Below, one piece after another: positions 46,902 through 60,890 of a DNA stretch of 64,000 nucleotides. The DNA is from Glossina fuscipes (taxonomy: Eukaryota > Arthropoda > Insecta > Diptera > Glossinidae). The position numbers and the translations under genes were made by a program. The notes under the pieces are model-generated. The model did no database searches. It saw only the letters and a list, made by a program, of their open reading frames with translations, and was not told where the DNA came from. The stretch is from contig NW_023998415.1 of NCBI RefSeq assembly GCF_014805625.2, positions 18,897,135 to 18,961,134 on the forward strand, given 5' to 3'. Position 1 is the stretch's first letter. Every line of letters starts with the position of its first letter.

Positions 46902-49900
46902 TGTATTCGATATTTGCTTAATATTTGTTTAAAAATGAACTAATAATTGTTATGACAGTAGGCAAAGGTGAAGGCACCTTGATGCAAAAACTTGAAATTG
47001 TCCTACTACAAGTCTAGACAAGGCTGTGCTCAAGACGTACGCAGTATTTCTCCTTACCGGTTAGAGTGTTTGCAAAGAACTCTTTGTGAACAGCGCCATC
47101 GTAATGCAAAAGACGAGCACACTCAACAAAACTTTCAGTTCGTCTTTAGCTTTCACTTTCGTTTGGTTGTTGAGGGATGTTGAGCACCAGCATATTATGA
47201 ATTTACAACCGTTCATCTTCTCATCCATTTGGCCATGGTGTTGATTAAAAAACAAAAGAAAAAAAATTGAATTATTTTTGAATAAGACACGAGGGATAGA
47301 GGAGACAAGCGCAAGTCGTTCTTTATTTATTTAAGCTGACAGTCCAACTACATCTACAGGATCTCTAATGACGATAATAAATGACGACTGCCGACTATAG
47401 AATTTTTGATTTTCTTAAGCCATCAATAGTGATTTCAATTTTTCATTCTCCGTTCATCTGTACAATTTCCAGTTAACTTTTGTTCATGAAAACTTTCTCA
47501 GTTTGAAAATCGGACGACAACAAGTTGATGAAGCACAACTAACAAACACTGCGGCGTGAAACTTTTATCCGTTAATAATTAGATTGTTAACGAACTATAA
47601 AGGATTCATACTCGAAGTAAACGCATTTTTAGAATAAAAATTCTCCCGGCTTTTACCTTCCATTGTAGTAAGTGTAAGCATGTAGAGGACAACCGGAAAT
47701 GAAATGCATAGGATTAAGGAAATTTCTTTATATAGATCTCATATTTGAAAGTTGTGAAAAAGGTTGGCAATCAGTTTAAGAATCCGATAAAAGCTTAGAT
47801 TGTATTCGTTAGATAACACGCACCCACGATTGATGAACAACAATTTAAAATTACAATATATATCCTAATCTTGTGTTCTATTAGAAGGCCAGAAACATTT
47901 TATGCTGCATCGACGTCTATATCATAAATTTTGAATGGGTCAACGCTCATTGCATGAGTAGGATTTCAATTCTAATACGATATTTTCCATTTTCATGCTC
48001 ACAACAACTATAATGTAAGTGCATACAACACTGTTCTCCAAAAAGATGATGATATAATTTTTGGAAAAGAGATAGGGAGGGTGTTGCTGCAGCCTAATGG
48101 ATGTGTAACCAATCAGTAAGTGTTATGTTTTTATCAACTGAACACTTACGTTTATTCGCAGTTATAAGTGTGCTCTAATACAGTGAGATTTGAAACCGCG
48201 AACAACGTCCGGTATGTGTTCTTATCTTTAAAATCTAAACAAGAAATGTAAGCCTGCAAAAAAAAAAAAAAAAAAAAAAAAAAAGCCAAGTACATAAAAT
48301 ACAGCAGATGATGAATAGGGAAGCAATCGTTATATATGAGGCGAAAACTCTGATATGACTAATATTACTTCGAATGATACGACAGGAATATCAGGAATAT
48401 GATATAAAGCTTTTATATTTTACGGAAAACACACAATAGGCCTAACATACTAGCATCGCTTGGTAACATATTTGATCTACGCAAGGAGAGTTTCTAAAGC
48501 GAGATTTAAGGGGGGAAAAGCGTGTATGAAAGAGATTTGGGTTGTTCCTCTATAATGACATAATAAGTCATAATTGTTAAAACAGTCACCCGTACGAAAT
48601 AATCATTAATGTTATCAACATTAAAAGGCAACTTTTGTATTTGTTCATTCACTTGAATTAAAGCAACATTTTAATCATTCGTCACATACACGTGCTATGA
48701 ATCTATGGCATATATGGTCATTTACTGTCAGCCTTTTCCCCCAATTTGCTGCGTAAACGTGTGTAACGTGGTATGCCGTAGCAACCCTATTGCAGCTATT
48801 ATGCCTATAAACCGTAATTATATTTTAAATTGTTTGGAAAAAGTCATCTCTGTCTCTTTCTCTTTATTTCTTTCTGTTTCTGTCTTTCCTCACTACACTT
48901 CGTTCGCAGCCTTTTTCTCTATCCTTCTTTAATATGGTCGTTTATACTAATTGCCATAATTTTGCGATAAAATTTGTTCACATACTCTGCTCTATGGTGT
49001 AGTTGAGGTTGTATTGCAGTTGAAAAGATTAAAGTTTATTAACAGTAAATCATATCAAAAATGTTTTGATTTACGCACATACATACATACATACATACAT
49101 TAGTACGTAATGAACGTATAGCACGCGTATGGAAGTTTCCGCGTAGATAAGAAGAATTATTTTTTGGAAAATAAACTCAACAAGTTTTCCTTTCTTTAAA
49201 GTAAACTTTCAGTTTCAAAAAATAAACACCGATGCATAAACATGAAGGGTTCGAGAAAGTATTGTTTTTATTGAATGATTGCTCAGGTGTGACAACAACA
49301 AACAATCTTCAAGATTGAATTTGAATTCATTTTCATACGATAGCAGAGTCATAATTTGTTCAATAAATATTAACTAAATTGTTTTTTTGTTTTTAATTGC
49401 ATCACCTTGTGTTACGTGTGCACGTGAATGACATACACAATCAGCTGCTATCGCTTTTTGCTAACATCATAGTCATTGCACTCTTTTTTCATTGTTTTTT
49501 TTTTTTTTTTTTTTTTTTCTTTTTTTATATTCATTAAAATTGGAAATGCTTAACCAGAAGAGAAGACCGTGGAAATGTGATTTTACTTATACTTAAAAAA
49601 TTGCTCCGTTTCTAAAGTTAATGAGGCTTCGAACTGGCTATCATAGGTGCCTCAACATGAACGCAACCCCGTCGATTTTCTTCTTTTAGAACATTTAGCA
49701 ATATACATTCAAATAGATTTATTCATCGATATGCTTTATATAGCATTTCTTAAAATGCCCTTTTCTCAGACAGAGACTGCCTTGAGTTACAAAACGCTTT
49801 AATGGTACGTTCAAGTAGCCTCTGAGATAAATGCCGAATACACTAGAAATAAGTAGGTGTCTCTTCGTGTACACAAGCTCTGCGTAGCTGTCAATTTCCG

Positions 49901-50910
49901 CCAAACAAATTTTAAACTCAAGTCGAATTTGTTTTTACACAAGGAAACGTCTATTTCCGTTACTTTTATTGAGGTTATATCATGAAATCACTGATAAGGT
50001 GCGAGCGATCTAATCCATTTTTAGTGCGATTCTGAAATTCATCTAAACAGCAATTGGACGAATACACCATTGAAGTTCAAGCTAATTCAGAAAATTCCTC
50101 TTAGCTGTATTGACACAATAACATGAGGCTTTATGTCAAGCCTATCTGAGTGCTGCACATATCTTTATGTCAACTGGCTTTGTGCATAGGTTTGTTGGTA
50201 AGGTTCAACGCGATGGCATAAAGTTATGACAACAGGCTGCAAAACGGACTCAACGCAATCATAAAACTGATGGCTTCATTTATTTCGGAATGCATAAATA
50301 TGTTATCCTAACGAAGGGAATATCTTTCTTCGGGGATAATATTAAAAAATAAGGGATTTTAACCAGATTTTCATTTGTTTGCCCTTATCAAAAAGCATTT
50401 CGGATATGTTTGCCAAATAAAGAGGTCCTCATCGCAGATGGGATTGATAGCAGTCGTATGATAGTTGCTTTGGAATTTCCGAAAATCATTTAAAATGCAA
50501 AGCCATTTCGATCGGAACGAGTCTTTCTTTAGACAGAGATTAGGGGGGCCGTTACGTCGCAGCATTGTGATATCAATTGGCCAGAGAAATGGCCCGTGCC
50601 ATGTTGCATCTTCTTATAAGGATTTTTTTTTTTTTTTTTTTTTGAGGGCAAACTACACACACACACATAACGTATGGCAGCGAAACGAAAGAATATGAAA
50701 TTGAATACGAAACATGTATAGTGCATAGAACAGTTATTAGTGGAGAATGAATTTGAAAATTCAGAAAATATTGTAATCGGTTTTACGATAATAAACCTAA
50801 TGCTGAGTAACAAATATTGGCTCTGTGTTTTATGATTCGTAATATATTAGGGAAAAAAGAATTTTTTTTTTTTTTATTTTGGAAAACAGAGTTAGCCACA
50901 GGGTAAGTTG
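46725..50910. other. Non-coding; nothing recognised
   Basis: Contains TA repeats (46868-46895), poly(A) (48258-48284), ACAT units (49079-49100) and poly(T) tracts (49495-49518, 50623-50643). The minus-strand frame at 50371-50565 has no supportable homology. Confidence 0.65.
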
Positions 50911-50914
50911 TACT

Positions 50915-51105
50915 GTGGTCGTTCCCCTTGACCCCAGCTTTGTGTCAATTGCTGCATTTTTGCAAACTGAAGAATGTTTACAACCGACACTAGGCAAGCA
51001 GGCGGACAGACATACTTAAATCTATTTAGAATGTGACGCTGCAAGTGTTTTAAAAAAATAAATAAGCCTCACATCGTTCGGTGATGGGTATAAAAAAGAA
51101 AAATA
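50915..51105 (-). repeat. Dispersed fly repeat, copy J
   Basis: GGCGGACAGACATACTTAAA, TCTATTTAGAATGTGACGC and, at the right end, GTTCGGTGATGGGTATAAAA. On the minus strand this reads as the TATACCCATCACC start and the GTCTGTCCGCC block. The left limit is uncertain. Confidence 0.65.
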
Positions 51106-51109
51106 AATT

Positions 51110-52382
51110 GCATAGAGATGAAAACTTGTGAAATCTAGTATATGCTGCCTCTGACGATCTCTTCTCAGATGTGATAAGTGAGGTGAAAAATTGGTTTACC
51201 TTAACATGGTGCATTCGCTTGTTAATATTGGTGCTTTTGATCTGTTAATCATGGCCGTATTCTGATCTCTAAATGATCCATTAATGCAAAATGAAAACTT
51301 TTCTAGAGGTGTAAGGTTTGAAAAGCAAATGAGATGTGCCGTGCAAATCTTAGTATACCGACCATGCAAGAGTTTTGCAGCTAATCTGCCTGAATGATTT
51401 TTTGAAGTTTTTAGAATGAAAGCGTAAGTTGCTTTATTCGAAATATTAGGCGAAAATGCATTGCAGGCATTAAATTAAATTTGTGTCTCTCTTTTTGAAA
51501 AATGAATCGAATCGTTTTTGAAACTCCTCCCCACATCAAATTCTACCGCGTTCGAATTGTTTAAATCTGACATCCAGATCTCCATGACTTGCCACAACAT
51601 CTTAAAGCCATTATCGCATGTACGCAAAAGAGGAAAAAAAAAAAAGGATAGACATTGAGCTACAAAGGAACAACTAAGATATCGCATCCTGCCTTCGCGT
51701 AGGGTATTAGGCAATGGCGTTAAATAATATCATATTTTTTCATTTTTCATTTTTTATTTTTTCTTTTGTAAAAATTTTATTCAATTTATAAACTATAACT
51801 GACTACATGAATGTAGTTGTGTTTGAATGTGTAAAAATTTTAAGTGGCTAGAAATTTATGAAATACATTCTCTACCCGCACACATGCATGCATGTTTGTG
51901 CATGCATGAATTTTCTACAATTCAATTTGATTGCTTATAAAAGTTTGTCTGTCCCTACACGTATAGGTCCGTGTAAACAACCTTTGATTCTGTACTGTTG
52001 TTGTACTGCATGGTATGGTATAGGTAGGGCCATGAAAATTGTACGAAGAGTGGCGTAGTGAAAAAAAAAAAAAAAAAAAAACTTTCATTTTTTTTTTCTT
52101 CTTCTTTAATGCAATACCAATAATATTTGTGGCCATTTTTATTTGTGAACAATCACAGTATAAGCATTTGGAAAATGCATTTTTGCCTGTAGAGAACATT
52201 TATGCACACAATCGGACATACGAACGTTACGTAATAACGTGAGGGAAAAAAGTTCTTTTAGTTTTATTTCTTTTAACTTTGATTTTGTTGTTAAACACAT
52301 TACAACAAAACGTTTATAAAATGTCCGAATGGTAAACGGATATGAACGTGTGTATGGTAAATTGTGTGCATATATTCATATA

Positions 52383-52433
<51 letters not shown>

Positions 52434-54015
52434 GTGAAAATGTTTCCATGCATTCAGCTAGAGGCATACACACTTACAAAATTATATTTATAAGTTTTAT
52501 ATATATAATGCAAAAGTTTATTTTGTAAAAATACTCAAACTTCAGCATTGTTATCATACGCATACATACGTACACATTTATTTGTATTCACATATGTACA
52601 TACACCTAGTTTAGGCGGTCTGAAAAGTAGCGAGCCCGACGTTTCGATATCACGGTAATTGTGCTCGAAACTGAATAACTTGAACTAACTGAATTGAAAT
52701 TTAAATTTTTAAAAGCTCGATATTTTTTATACTTTTTCTTATCTTATATACGTGTATAAATAAACGTATGCATTTACTTTGTTATATATCGTTATTTGCA
52801 CGTTTGTATATTTAAAAGCGTGCAGTTGAAAAGCGCAAAGAATTTTTTTTTCAAATTTCTTTTTTTCTTTTTATCTTTTTTTTTTTTTTTTGTTCTTTTT
52901 GTAAGAAAAATTGCTCTCGTACACTTTTAAAATAAACGTTAAAAAGTTGTTTGAAGACTTTTATATTTCTTTCTATCCGTCCTTTTCGCTCTATCTCTTA
53001 TATTTTCACTATTACACTTTACGTCTTAGATATAAATGCGTAGTTACTTATATCGGTGGTGTGTGGATGCGTATGCGTATGCACACATGTGTTTACTTAA
53101 GGAAGTCATTTTTATAAAAGCTAGTGTAAAAAGATCCTCATGATATTTAGTTTTCCTTTCTTTGTGTTGTTGGATATTTGTGCGCTCATGCGGAGGTTTC
53201 AAAGTCCAAGTTTATGGCTATTTCCGTTATAAAAGTGTCTGGTCATTATGAGAGTTTGTAAGTCTGCACTTGCACACGCTCAAATAAACATATATACACG
53301 GCGATATACACGCTAAGACACACATATATGTGCAATTTATTTATTTATTTTTGGCAGATTCCGTAACAAAGCTTTAGAGTGTTGCTGTTTTTCCTCATTT
53401 TAAATCGAATTTAAATTGTTCATATAAAAACACATGAGACCAGTGCTAGCTGAAGCAATTTGTTGCTTCAGAAAACTATGACTTTTATGTTAGTTGATAA
53501 ATGATAAATCCTTAAATATTTCAACATTTAATTTAAAACAGCATAAGGAAGTGAAATCGCATTCGCAACCGCATCCAAATAAATGAATTTATTTTTATAC
53601 CTAATCCTAGAATGCAATACCAAATCCAATTACTATTTCTATATACATTTCCCATCCGAACTCCCAAACGAGGCTAAACATCCTCTAATATATAATGTAT
53701 TGTACAGTTGTATAGCGCCCTAATTTTCTCACTACCAAAACTTTCGCATATGTACTTAAGTCGTCGCGAGTTAACTAAAAATTGTTTAATACCACTGTCA
53801 CAAGATTTTTTGATCTTATAGGTTCGTTACATAAATTTTATAAATATCTATACAAATAATATATATATGTAAACATGCGAGATGGCTGCTGTATAGGGGA
53901 GCCCTGCACCATCATTTACAGATGGGAAATTTTGCGGGGCTGAATTAAAGCATGGCCGTATCGGCTTGGCTGCTTGGTGAGCATTCGCGTCAGTCAAAAA
54001 CTACACATCGCTGAC
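51110..54015. other. Non-coding; nothing recognised
   Basis: Contains an A run then T run (52061-52099) able to form a hairpin, and the TA array listed separately. Frames here are low-complexity. Confidence 0.65.
52377..52431. repeat. (TA)n microsatellite
   Basis: Longest uniform TA array of the window. Confidence 0.95.
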
Positions 54016-54019
54016 GTTC

Positions 54020-54140
54020 GACCAATCGTATCCAGCAGAGATAGCAGAGGCTTTTGGATGTCCAAAGAAAGCGTTTATCATATATTTAATGAAGATTTTT
54101 GGCGTAAGAAAATTGATCGCATTTGCAGCAGAATATCAAT
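54020..54140 (+). pseudogene. Mariner transposase helix-turn-helix fossil
   Basis: Frame one reads AEIAEAFG (from about 54032), frame two MSKESVYHIFNEDF (54058-54099), and frame one again GVRKL. Joined only in order, they follow the mariner pattern 'iReIAEa.GiSkgSVh.IL.edLgmrKl'. Two frameshifts separate the pieces. Nothing clear precedes or follows, so catalytic residues are absent. It lies about 1 kb from a minus-strand mariner fossil and is a different insertion, because the orientation is opposite. Confidence 0.65.
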
Positions 54141-54144
54141 TAGC

Positions 54145-55185
54145 TGCTGCAGCCAACATATTCTCCAAGATGTGACGCTCGGTGAGCATTATCTGTTCAA
54201 AGGATGGTTGCGGGCAGAAGATTTGGATCACTGAAACGCTTTTAAAGGATCTTGACAAACCGCTCGAAAATGTTAGAGAACTGTTAGATTGTACCGTTCA
54301 CGAAGCCGATTAATAAACAAAAACGAATTCAGCGGAAAAAAAGTTGTGCCCTTTCTTCCTTAGGTCAAAAGCTTGCCAGATACCCGCGTATATACCTATA
54401 TACTACTATTATATTATGTATGACCAGATAGAGTTCCTCACTTTTCGTTTACTCTAAAACATTAGTGCAGACCTTGCGTCACTTGATGGTAGGAGAACTT
54501 TATCTTTCTTTTTTCTTTCTGGGCTTACAGAACTACACTATCGCAACGTAACTTCTCCTGAAGTCTTTGGAAAGAAGATAGTGAAAAAGAGAGCGAGCTC
54601 AGTGAGCTCTTACGAAGCCCTATTGATGAGTGTAATAACATTTTCATACCCATAATGGGAAGATCTTGTACATGATTGTTGCAATTCGATTTGCAATACT
54701 TCCAAACAAATAGTATTCGCCTTCATTACGAGATTGACTTAACTTAGTTGTTGGTGTGACGCAGGTGATGGTAGGTTAGGATAAAACTTGATTAAATTCC
54801 TTCGCGATATTATAATTATTGTCGTGGTAGCGCTCGACTTTCGTCGCAATGTCGCCGGTTAATTCTGAATCTTGATTATCTTTACCTTTTAGTTATTAAT
54901 TTCGTAGAGTGTCGTAAAAACCACACGTTTACGCAATATTTGTAGCTTTATCGAAATGAAATTTCAAAATTTAGCGGACCTTCGGGGAATGTTCGTTTAT
55001 ATCTTTGCGACACAAGTTTTGACCGATTGAAAGAGTTGCACCGCTTTCTATATGTGTTCCAGTTTTAAATGGCAGCTCGCATATATCCCGACCTACTGAC
55101 AATTCTTAGGTGTACATATTTAATGGAGGTTTCGTTTTCCTATTTTTTTTTTTTTTAAAAACACGTTAATTTCCGAAGAATGATT
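54145..55185. other. Non-coding; may include transposon debris
   Basis: Lies between two mariner fossils. No readable domain. GAGCTCAGTGAGCTC occurs near 54596-54610. Confidence 0.6.
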
Positions 55186-55194
55186 AAAAGTTGT

Positions 55195-56020
55195 TTACTC
55201 AAAGTATGGTCCATCGTTAGGTACACAGTTTTGTCATCTTTCAGATAATTTGTGAGTCCAATCTCAGTAATAATTTCTCCCTTTTTATTGCGAACCATTT
55301 GTTTACACCTTCGTATGACGAAGCAAGTGCGTGACTTATCTATGCAAACAAGTAGTAATCGGAAGGAGCCAGGTATGGCAAGTAATCCACTTGGGATAGT
55401 GGAATTCTCAGTTGAATACTTTCAATGGGTCTCGGAACGGCTGTAACTCTTTTTTTGTTTTTTTGTCTGTAGCATACTTAAGTAGATAAGAGGTGCAGCT
55501 ATCAAGTCCGTATATCCGTGTTCAATACCCATTGTGACAGACCATAATCCTATTACGATTTCCGCCATCGTTTCATTCAACGTATCAAGTTGATTAAAAT
55601 AAGTGTTCGCATGGAACAGTTTGCCCCCGTTTAGGTAAGCTTCTAGTACATAGGAGCTCTTCTTTCTCATCACAAGCAACACATCATCTACCGTTTATTA
55701 AGATCAAGTTTTGCAATACTTATGGCGGATGTTCCAAGTTCGTACTAAACCTTTTTTTCATTTTCCAAAAACGGCTAGACATTCTGTCCATTAAGGAGCG
55801 ATGAACAGATTCTCGCATGGCGAAACCCAAATAGTGTGATTCAAGACAAGACCAATATGCTTGGCACGTTCCTCAGTAGTCGAATAGTGAATGCCGTGTT
55901 TCGTTGTACTTGCCCTAGTGGTTGGATATCGTTATCAATCTCGAACGGCTGCCCATGTAGGCGAACTTCCTTTAGACCGAACTCTCACACCGTGGCTTTC
56001 GCACGTGCAAACGAGTTTTC
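55195..56020 (-). pseudogene. Mariner transposase catalytic-domain fossil
   Basis: Read on the minus strand, pieces appear in family order. A possible TTEERAKHIGL (near 55890) comes first. Next is PKRGQTV plus ANTYFNQLDTLNETMAE (about 55630-55560), the 'LLP.gqTvna..Y..QLdrLneal.e' block. NRNRIMVCHNG (about 55552-55520) stands for the 'NRkGivfhHDNArPH' block. LPYLAPSDYYLF (about 55360-55325) stands for 'pYSPDLAPSDYhLF'. The C-terminus HKLSERxQNCVPNDGPYFE is then followed by a stop at 55195-55197. The pieces lie in different frames with stops between them. The third catalytic Asp is replaced by Tyr (PYLAP for PDLAP) and the second by Gly. A 14-T run follows the 3' end. Terminal inverted repeats could not be identified. 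It is certainly inactive. Confidence 0.85.
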
Positions 56021-56948
56021 ACAACCAAACGGTTCGTTGCTTCCTTTCTGGAGGTCATACCTAATGCAATGTCTTAAATAGGTTTAGATCTCTATTTACA
56101 TAGTTAACATTGTATTGTACACGGAATTTGAAGATTAATGTGACGGGCAAAGAGCAAAAAACTCGCTTATTAAATGTGTGGAGTAAATGCCCTAGACTTG
56201 GGTAACACTTAGCAGAGTGAAGGAGGACGGTGAGGGCCGCTTTGAGGCCACTGTCTCTTTAATTTTGACCTTATTTTCTAACATTTAAATAAAAATGTCT
56301 TTTTTTTTAATCTTAATTTCTAATCAATAAAAGCAATAAATAAAATATTTTGAATCGTTATAAACCCGAAGAAACACTTAGACTTTAGGCAATTTGATAC
56401 ACGTGACTGAGCCTAAGTGTGAAGAGTTCGATGAGCATATCTGCAATAAATGGGTTTTTAAAAATCGTTTATCACCGCACCGCCACTTTCGCAACCAAAT
56501 CAAACAACATGTTGACGTTAAATAACGCAATGCCAACAACATGTATATAACTATGTGCATGGATCTATATGTACATGTAAGGCTTTATTGTCTCCATGTG
56601 GACAAGAAATCGAAATGCGCATTTTCGTCGGGTTCTATAATAAATCTTCGATTTTAAGTGGATAATAAACGTACGTGCGTATAGATATATATGTATATAT
56701 ACTGTGAATTATTCTCTCATCCCTCGTACGTTCCATAACTATAAAATTACTTTATTATATCTATGCGGCGTACAATAGAATGAGCTGTTGCTCTCTTTCC
56801 CTTTGAGAAAGTTAGCAAAACTTGATTTTCGTTCGCTTTTGTTACCGAATGGTTAAAGTGCTATTTATTACACCAGGGTACATTTTATCATTTTTATTTT
56901 TCACATAATATTTTTACATGTTGTTTGTTGGTAAATCAACTTTATATG

Positions 56949-56997
56949 TATGTGTGTGTGTGTGTGTGTGTGTGCCTGCGTGCGTGCGTGCGTGCAT
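56949..56997. repeat. (GT)n(GCGT)n compound microsatellite
   Basis: GT units then GCGT units. Confidence 0.95.
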
Positions 56998-59403
56998 GTT
57001 CGTATAGGTATATGTACGTATGTATTCTGAGTGCATGTGTTATCAAAAAGAAAATGCCTTTCTTTCCTCCATATTGTTAATGCCATTTGTTTTATATACG
57101 TTTTGAGATTTATTTAAATGCGAGAAAAGAAATCTTTTTCTTTTTTTTTTTTTCGTTTTCTCGGTAACGCTTCCTTGAACCTTCCTTTCTATTTTATTCC
57201 TTCGACATTAGTCGCTGCTTTTGAATGTTTGCGATTCTGTGCAAAGTCTGTCTATGTAGTTTAGGGCGTATTTTCGTTAGCATTTATTTGTTCGCTTTTA
57301 TTTATTTCACCAGCTGTGACTGTTTGTGTATGTGTGCTGCGTGTGCCGATTTCAGATTAATGATTCGAAATGTTGCAACTTTCGCCATTGTATGACTTTG
57401 TCCGTTGTTTTTTAAGTTTTTAGTCTTAGCATTAAACTTGTGGTTGGTAGAGCGCGATGTGGCGGAAGGTGGGTTATGTCATTTTGTCAAGGTATTCTAA
57501 AATGCGTTCAAATGTGTCAATATACCTTAACAGGTTCCAAGATAAGAATAGCTTACGACACTCTTATTTGAGTGGGTTGCTTTTTCTTTTCTTCACTCAT
57601 TCTTCGGGGAAGGAAAGTCTAATCTACACTGAAAGAATTTTTAAACAAATCGCATAAGCTTTAACAGTAAACATTATCTGCATTAGCTCATCCAATTGTT
57701 AAAGGAAATAATTCGTGGCGATTCCCATAATAAACGACTTTCTCAAGTCTTTGGATAACAGTAATCCCATCACAGGCAAAGGAATGTGGAAATGAGCGAA
57801 ACAAATCGTATGCTGCGTTCTTCACCACTTCCGCTTTGAAAATTCCGACGTGACTTGCTCTAATCGTCTCTTCATTACAATGATCGATTAAATTGTTTTA
57901 AAAAAAAAAAATACACAAAAAATACCGTTACGCGCTTAAACTGTGAGCTTGGGCAAAGCATCCAAGAATGCATTAACCTCATTTCGTATAGGTTGTCCCT
58001 TGCGGCGATTCCATACAGCAGCGTCATCTAGTTTCTGAAAAAGTCTTCGCATAAATTCTACCCATCGTCAGTCAATACCTTGACGTTTCGAAATAATGTT
58101 GTTGTTGTTCTTGCCTAGTTGAAATTCGAACGCGATCGATTCCCGTTTTTTTCACGTCTATCACTGTTTGTCTCCTATGTTACCGAACAAAAAAAAACTT
58201 GCCGACTTGTTGTTTTTCCTTTCGCGATTATATTGTATTTCGAACTATTTCGTAGTTGTCAAGAAGAAGATGACAGAAGATATTTTTTTTTTTTATATTT
58301 AATCTCTAGAATTAAATCATTAGTACTCTAATGAAGTTTTTTGCTTTGCTCAAAAAATGCAAAAAGGAAACCCTACGGGATGAGTAGACGATGTTAAATT
58401 CACTTAGTTTCAAGAAACTATTATGCTGCGTTGACAGATATGATCGATCCCGTCTCGACGGATTACATTATTATTACGCTTTTTAAATATGAAATTCATT
58501 CGTCGCAATAGAGACAGTAGTGGATATCAGTCATATTGTCTCAGTGTATTTTTCGCATATATATATATATGCATGCACCTTAGTATCTAAGCTTTAGGCA
58601 ATGTTGACGTTAATGGTTTTTTTATTGGCCATTAAATGGTTTAAGTCAACTGCTGATAGTGAAGCTTCCTCGTTAAATATACGTAAGTGTATAGTAGGTA
58701 TTGCCACACGCTTATTCCACTCATCTTTAATTTTATCCCTGCATTACTGCCACCACTATTTTATCTGCATAATGCTCTAATGTTTTTGATTAACATAAGA
58801 GTTACTTCAGCCGTACTGCTTGCTGCTGGTTGGGAAAGTTACTCTCATTACCATTCCGGCGTTAGCAGTGAAGAGCAGCGGTAGTGTATCATTTGCCTTC
58901 CAACATTTTTTAAGGGATTTACGATGGGCTTAAGTTTTTTTTTTTTTTTTTTTGCGTTTTCTTCTAAATTAAGCATTAAAATTATGTTATCTATCAGCAT
59001 AAAGGAGGTAAAGCGAGAAAATGGCACAGAGAGAGAGAGAGAGACGAAAGTAAGCTTTTTGATGCTTTTACAAATTAGGCCATCTGAACATGATAAATTT
59101 TCCAAGTTTTATTTTTATGATGATTAATTACGTATGTATATATAAATATATACACATGTATATATATAGATGCTTGTGCAAGTAATTGTACGTATGTGGA
59201 TTGATTGCTTGGCGATTATTGTGTTATTGAAGACTAATTTGAAGTGCTTATGAAAATTATATCGCTCTGCGTTTCTTCGCCTTCTTTATTATGCTTTAAA
59301 TATTTCATTTATTTATCTATTTTATTTGTTTTTAAGCCATTTAACATTCAACAATCATGCCGTACTCTTCTTAACATTATTTGCACACATGTTTGCTTCA
59401 TTC

Positions 59404-59492
59404 TTAGTTTTCGTTTTCGTTTTCGTTTTGGTTTTCATTTTTGTTTTTTCTTTTGCTTTTGTTTTTGTTTTTTTTGTTTTTTTTTTTTTTTG
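59404..59492. repeat. (TTTTCG)n grading into T-rich tract
   Basis: Four TTTTCG-type units decay into TTTTTG/T runs, giving an FRFRFGFHF frame that is an artefact. Confidence 0.9.
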
Positions 59493-59877
59493 TTCTCCAT
59501 AAAAATAAATCAGAAAGTGAAAAAATTCGCAGATAAATCAAAGTGGATAAACGATATGTCACAGCACTTTTGAAAATGAAAAATGTTTTTATGATATCCT
59601 TCAAACTTTAACTTGAAACGTACGAGAACAATATATCGCCCCTTGTATGGTATCTATGCTGGCGTTCGCGCACACCAACTACGTTCATTCAGCATTTCAC
59701 CTACCGTACACGATTTCCATTCCATCACTTTCCATTCACTCACAATGCTGTCATTTTATTTAGATGGCATTTGTTTTAAACTTTTACACGCGTGCACACA
59801 GTTATTTTTAACTTTTTATTACCATTTTTACTCTCAGAAAAAACAAAAAAAATGTTAAGATTTGTTTTAAAAAATAT

Positions 59878-59912
59878 GTAATATATACATATATAGATAT
59901 ATATATATATAG

Positions 59913-59940
<28 letters not shown>
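59878..59940. repeat. (TA)n microsatellite
   Basis: TA array with a few G/C interruptions. Confidence 0.95.
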
Positions 59941-59944
<4 letters not shown>

Positions 59945-60599
59945 ATTGGAAAGCGATTTATTCTTTGTTTTCGCAATGCTGGCGAACTCAAGAGAGTGAC
60001 TAACATAACTAATTAGTTAAATGTCTTTTTGCCATTGAGACCATTTCACGACATTTGATAGTTCATAAAGCGAGCGACGGTAAAACACTTTTATTGGTGA
60101 GTTTAAATTTAAGACAATATTTTATATAATATATTTATTGTTTTCAACTATCTCTCCTCCTGCCCATTCGCGCCTAAATCTGCTAAAGAAGAAAATCAGT
60201 AAAAAATTTAAAAAATGCAGTCATCTAATTACTGCTAGGGGCTAAAAGAAATCATTTTAATTATAAAAAAATTTTATAGAGCATTATTTGGATTTGTATT
60301 CGTTAGCCGTTTAAGTTTATTATTATCAATCGTCATTTATTGTCCCATTATCGAAATTGCTTGTTATGCACGCCTAGGGTGTCGTGTACTTTTTCGTTTT
60401 ATGGCGAGACTATACTAGATTCTGTCGCAAACTTATATTTTATTATTAATTTTTAAATTGATTACAGACTACGAAGAAAGGACTTAATGGAGAGCGTCCT
60501 TTCTTTTTTCATAGTTCATTTTTAGCTATTTCTCCTCGTGAATGTCGATTTATATGCGGGGGTGGGGGGGATCTTGTTGAAGTCTTACTACATGTATTC

Positions 60600-60890
60600 C
60601 TTTCCTTTCCGTGCTTTGCTTTTCTCTCTTCTCTTTTGTTCTTTATTTTTTTTTATTTTTATTTCGTTTGGTCTCCTGTTTTGTTTTTTTTTTTTTGTTT
60701 CTTGCTTTGCTTATGTCACCTCTTCTCTTTTTTTTCTCTTTTTCCCCCTCTCCTTCTCTTCTCTTCTCTTGTCTTCTCCACTGGTCGCCCATTCCCTCTC
60801 CACTTGTCTAATCTTTTGGTTTCCTTTCACCTCTCTAATCCCCTCTTTTATTTTTTCTTATCTCCTTATAATTTTTTTTTCTGTCAACTA
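60600..60890 (+). repeat. Long pyrimidine-rich tract
   Basis: About 290 bases almost entirely T and C on the plus strand, with CTCTTCTCTT units near 60752-60775. It yields the longest open frame in the window (164 codons, F/L/S rich), which I do not accept as a gene. Such tracts can adopt triplex structure. Confidence 0.85.

Noticed and set aside
55080..55130. TTAGGTGTACATA as a mariner terminal repeat
   Set aside because: No complementary end was found at the expected distance of about 1.3 kb.
59244..59573. 109-codon plus-strand frame
   Set aside because: Its second half is the TTTTCG/T-rich repeat (FRFRFGFHF); no homology in the first half.
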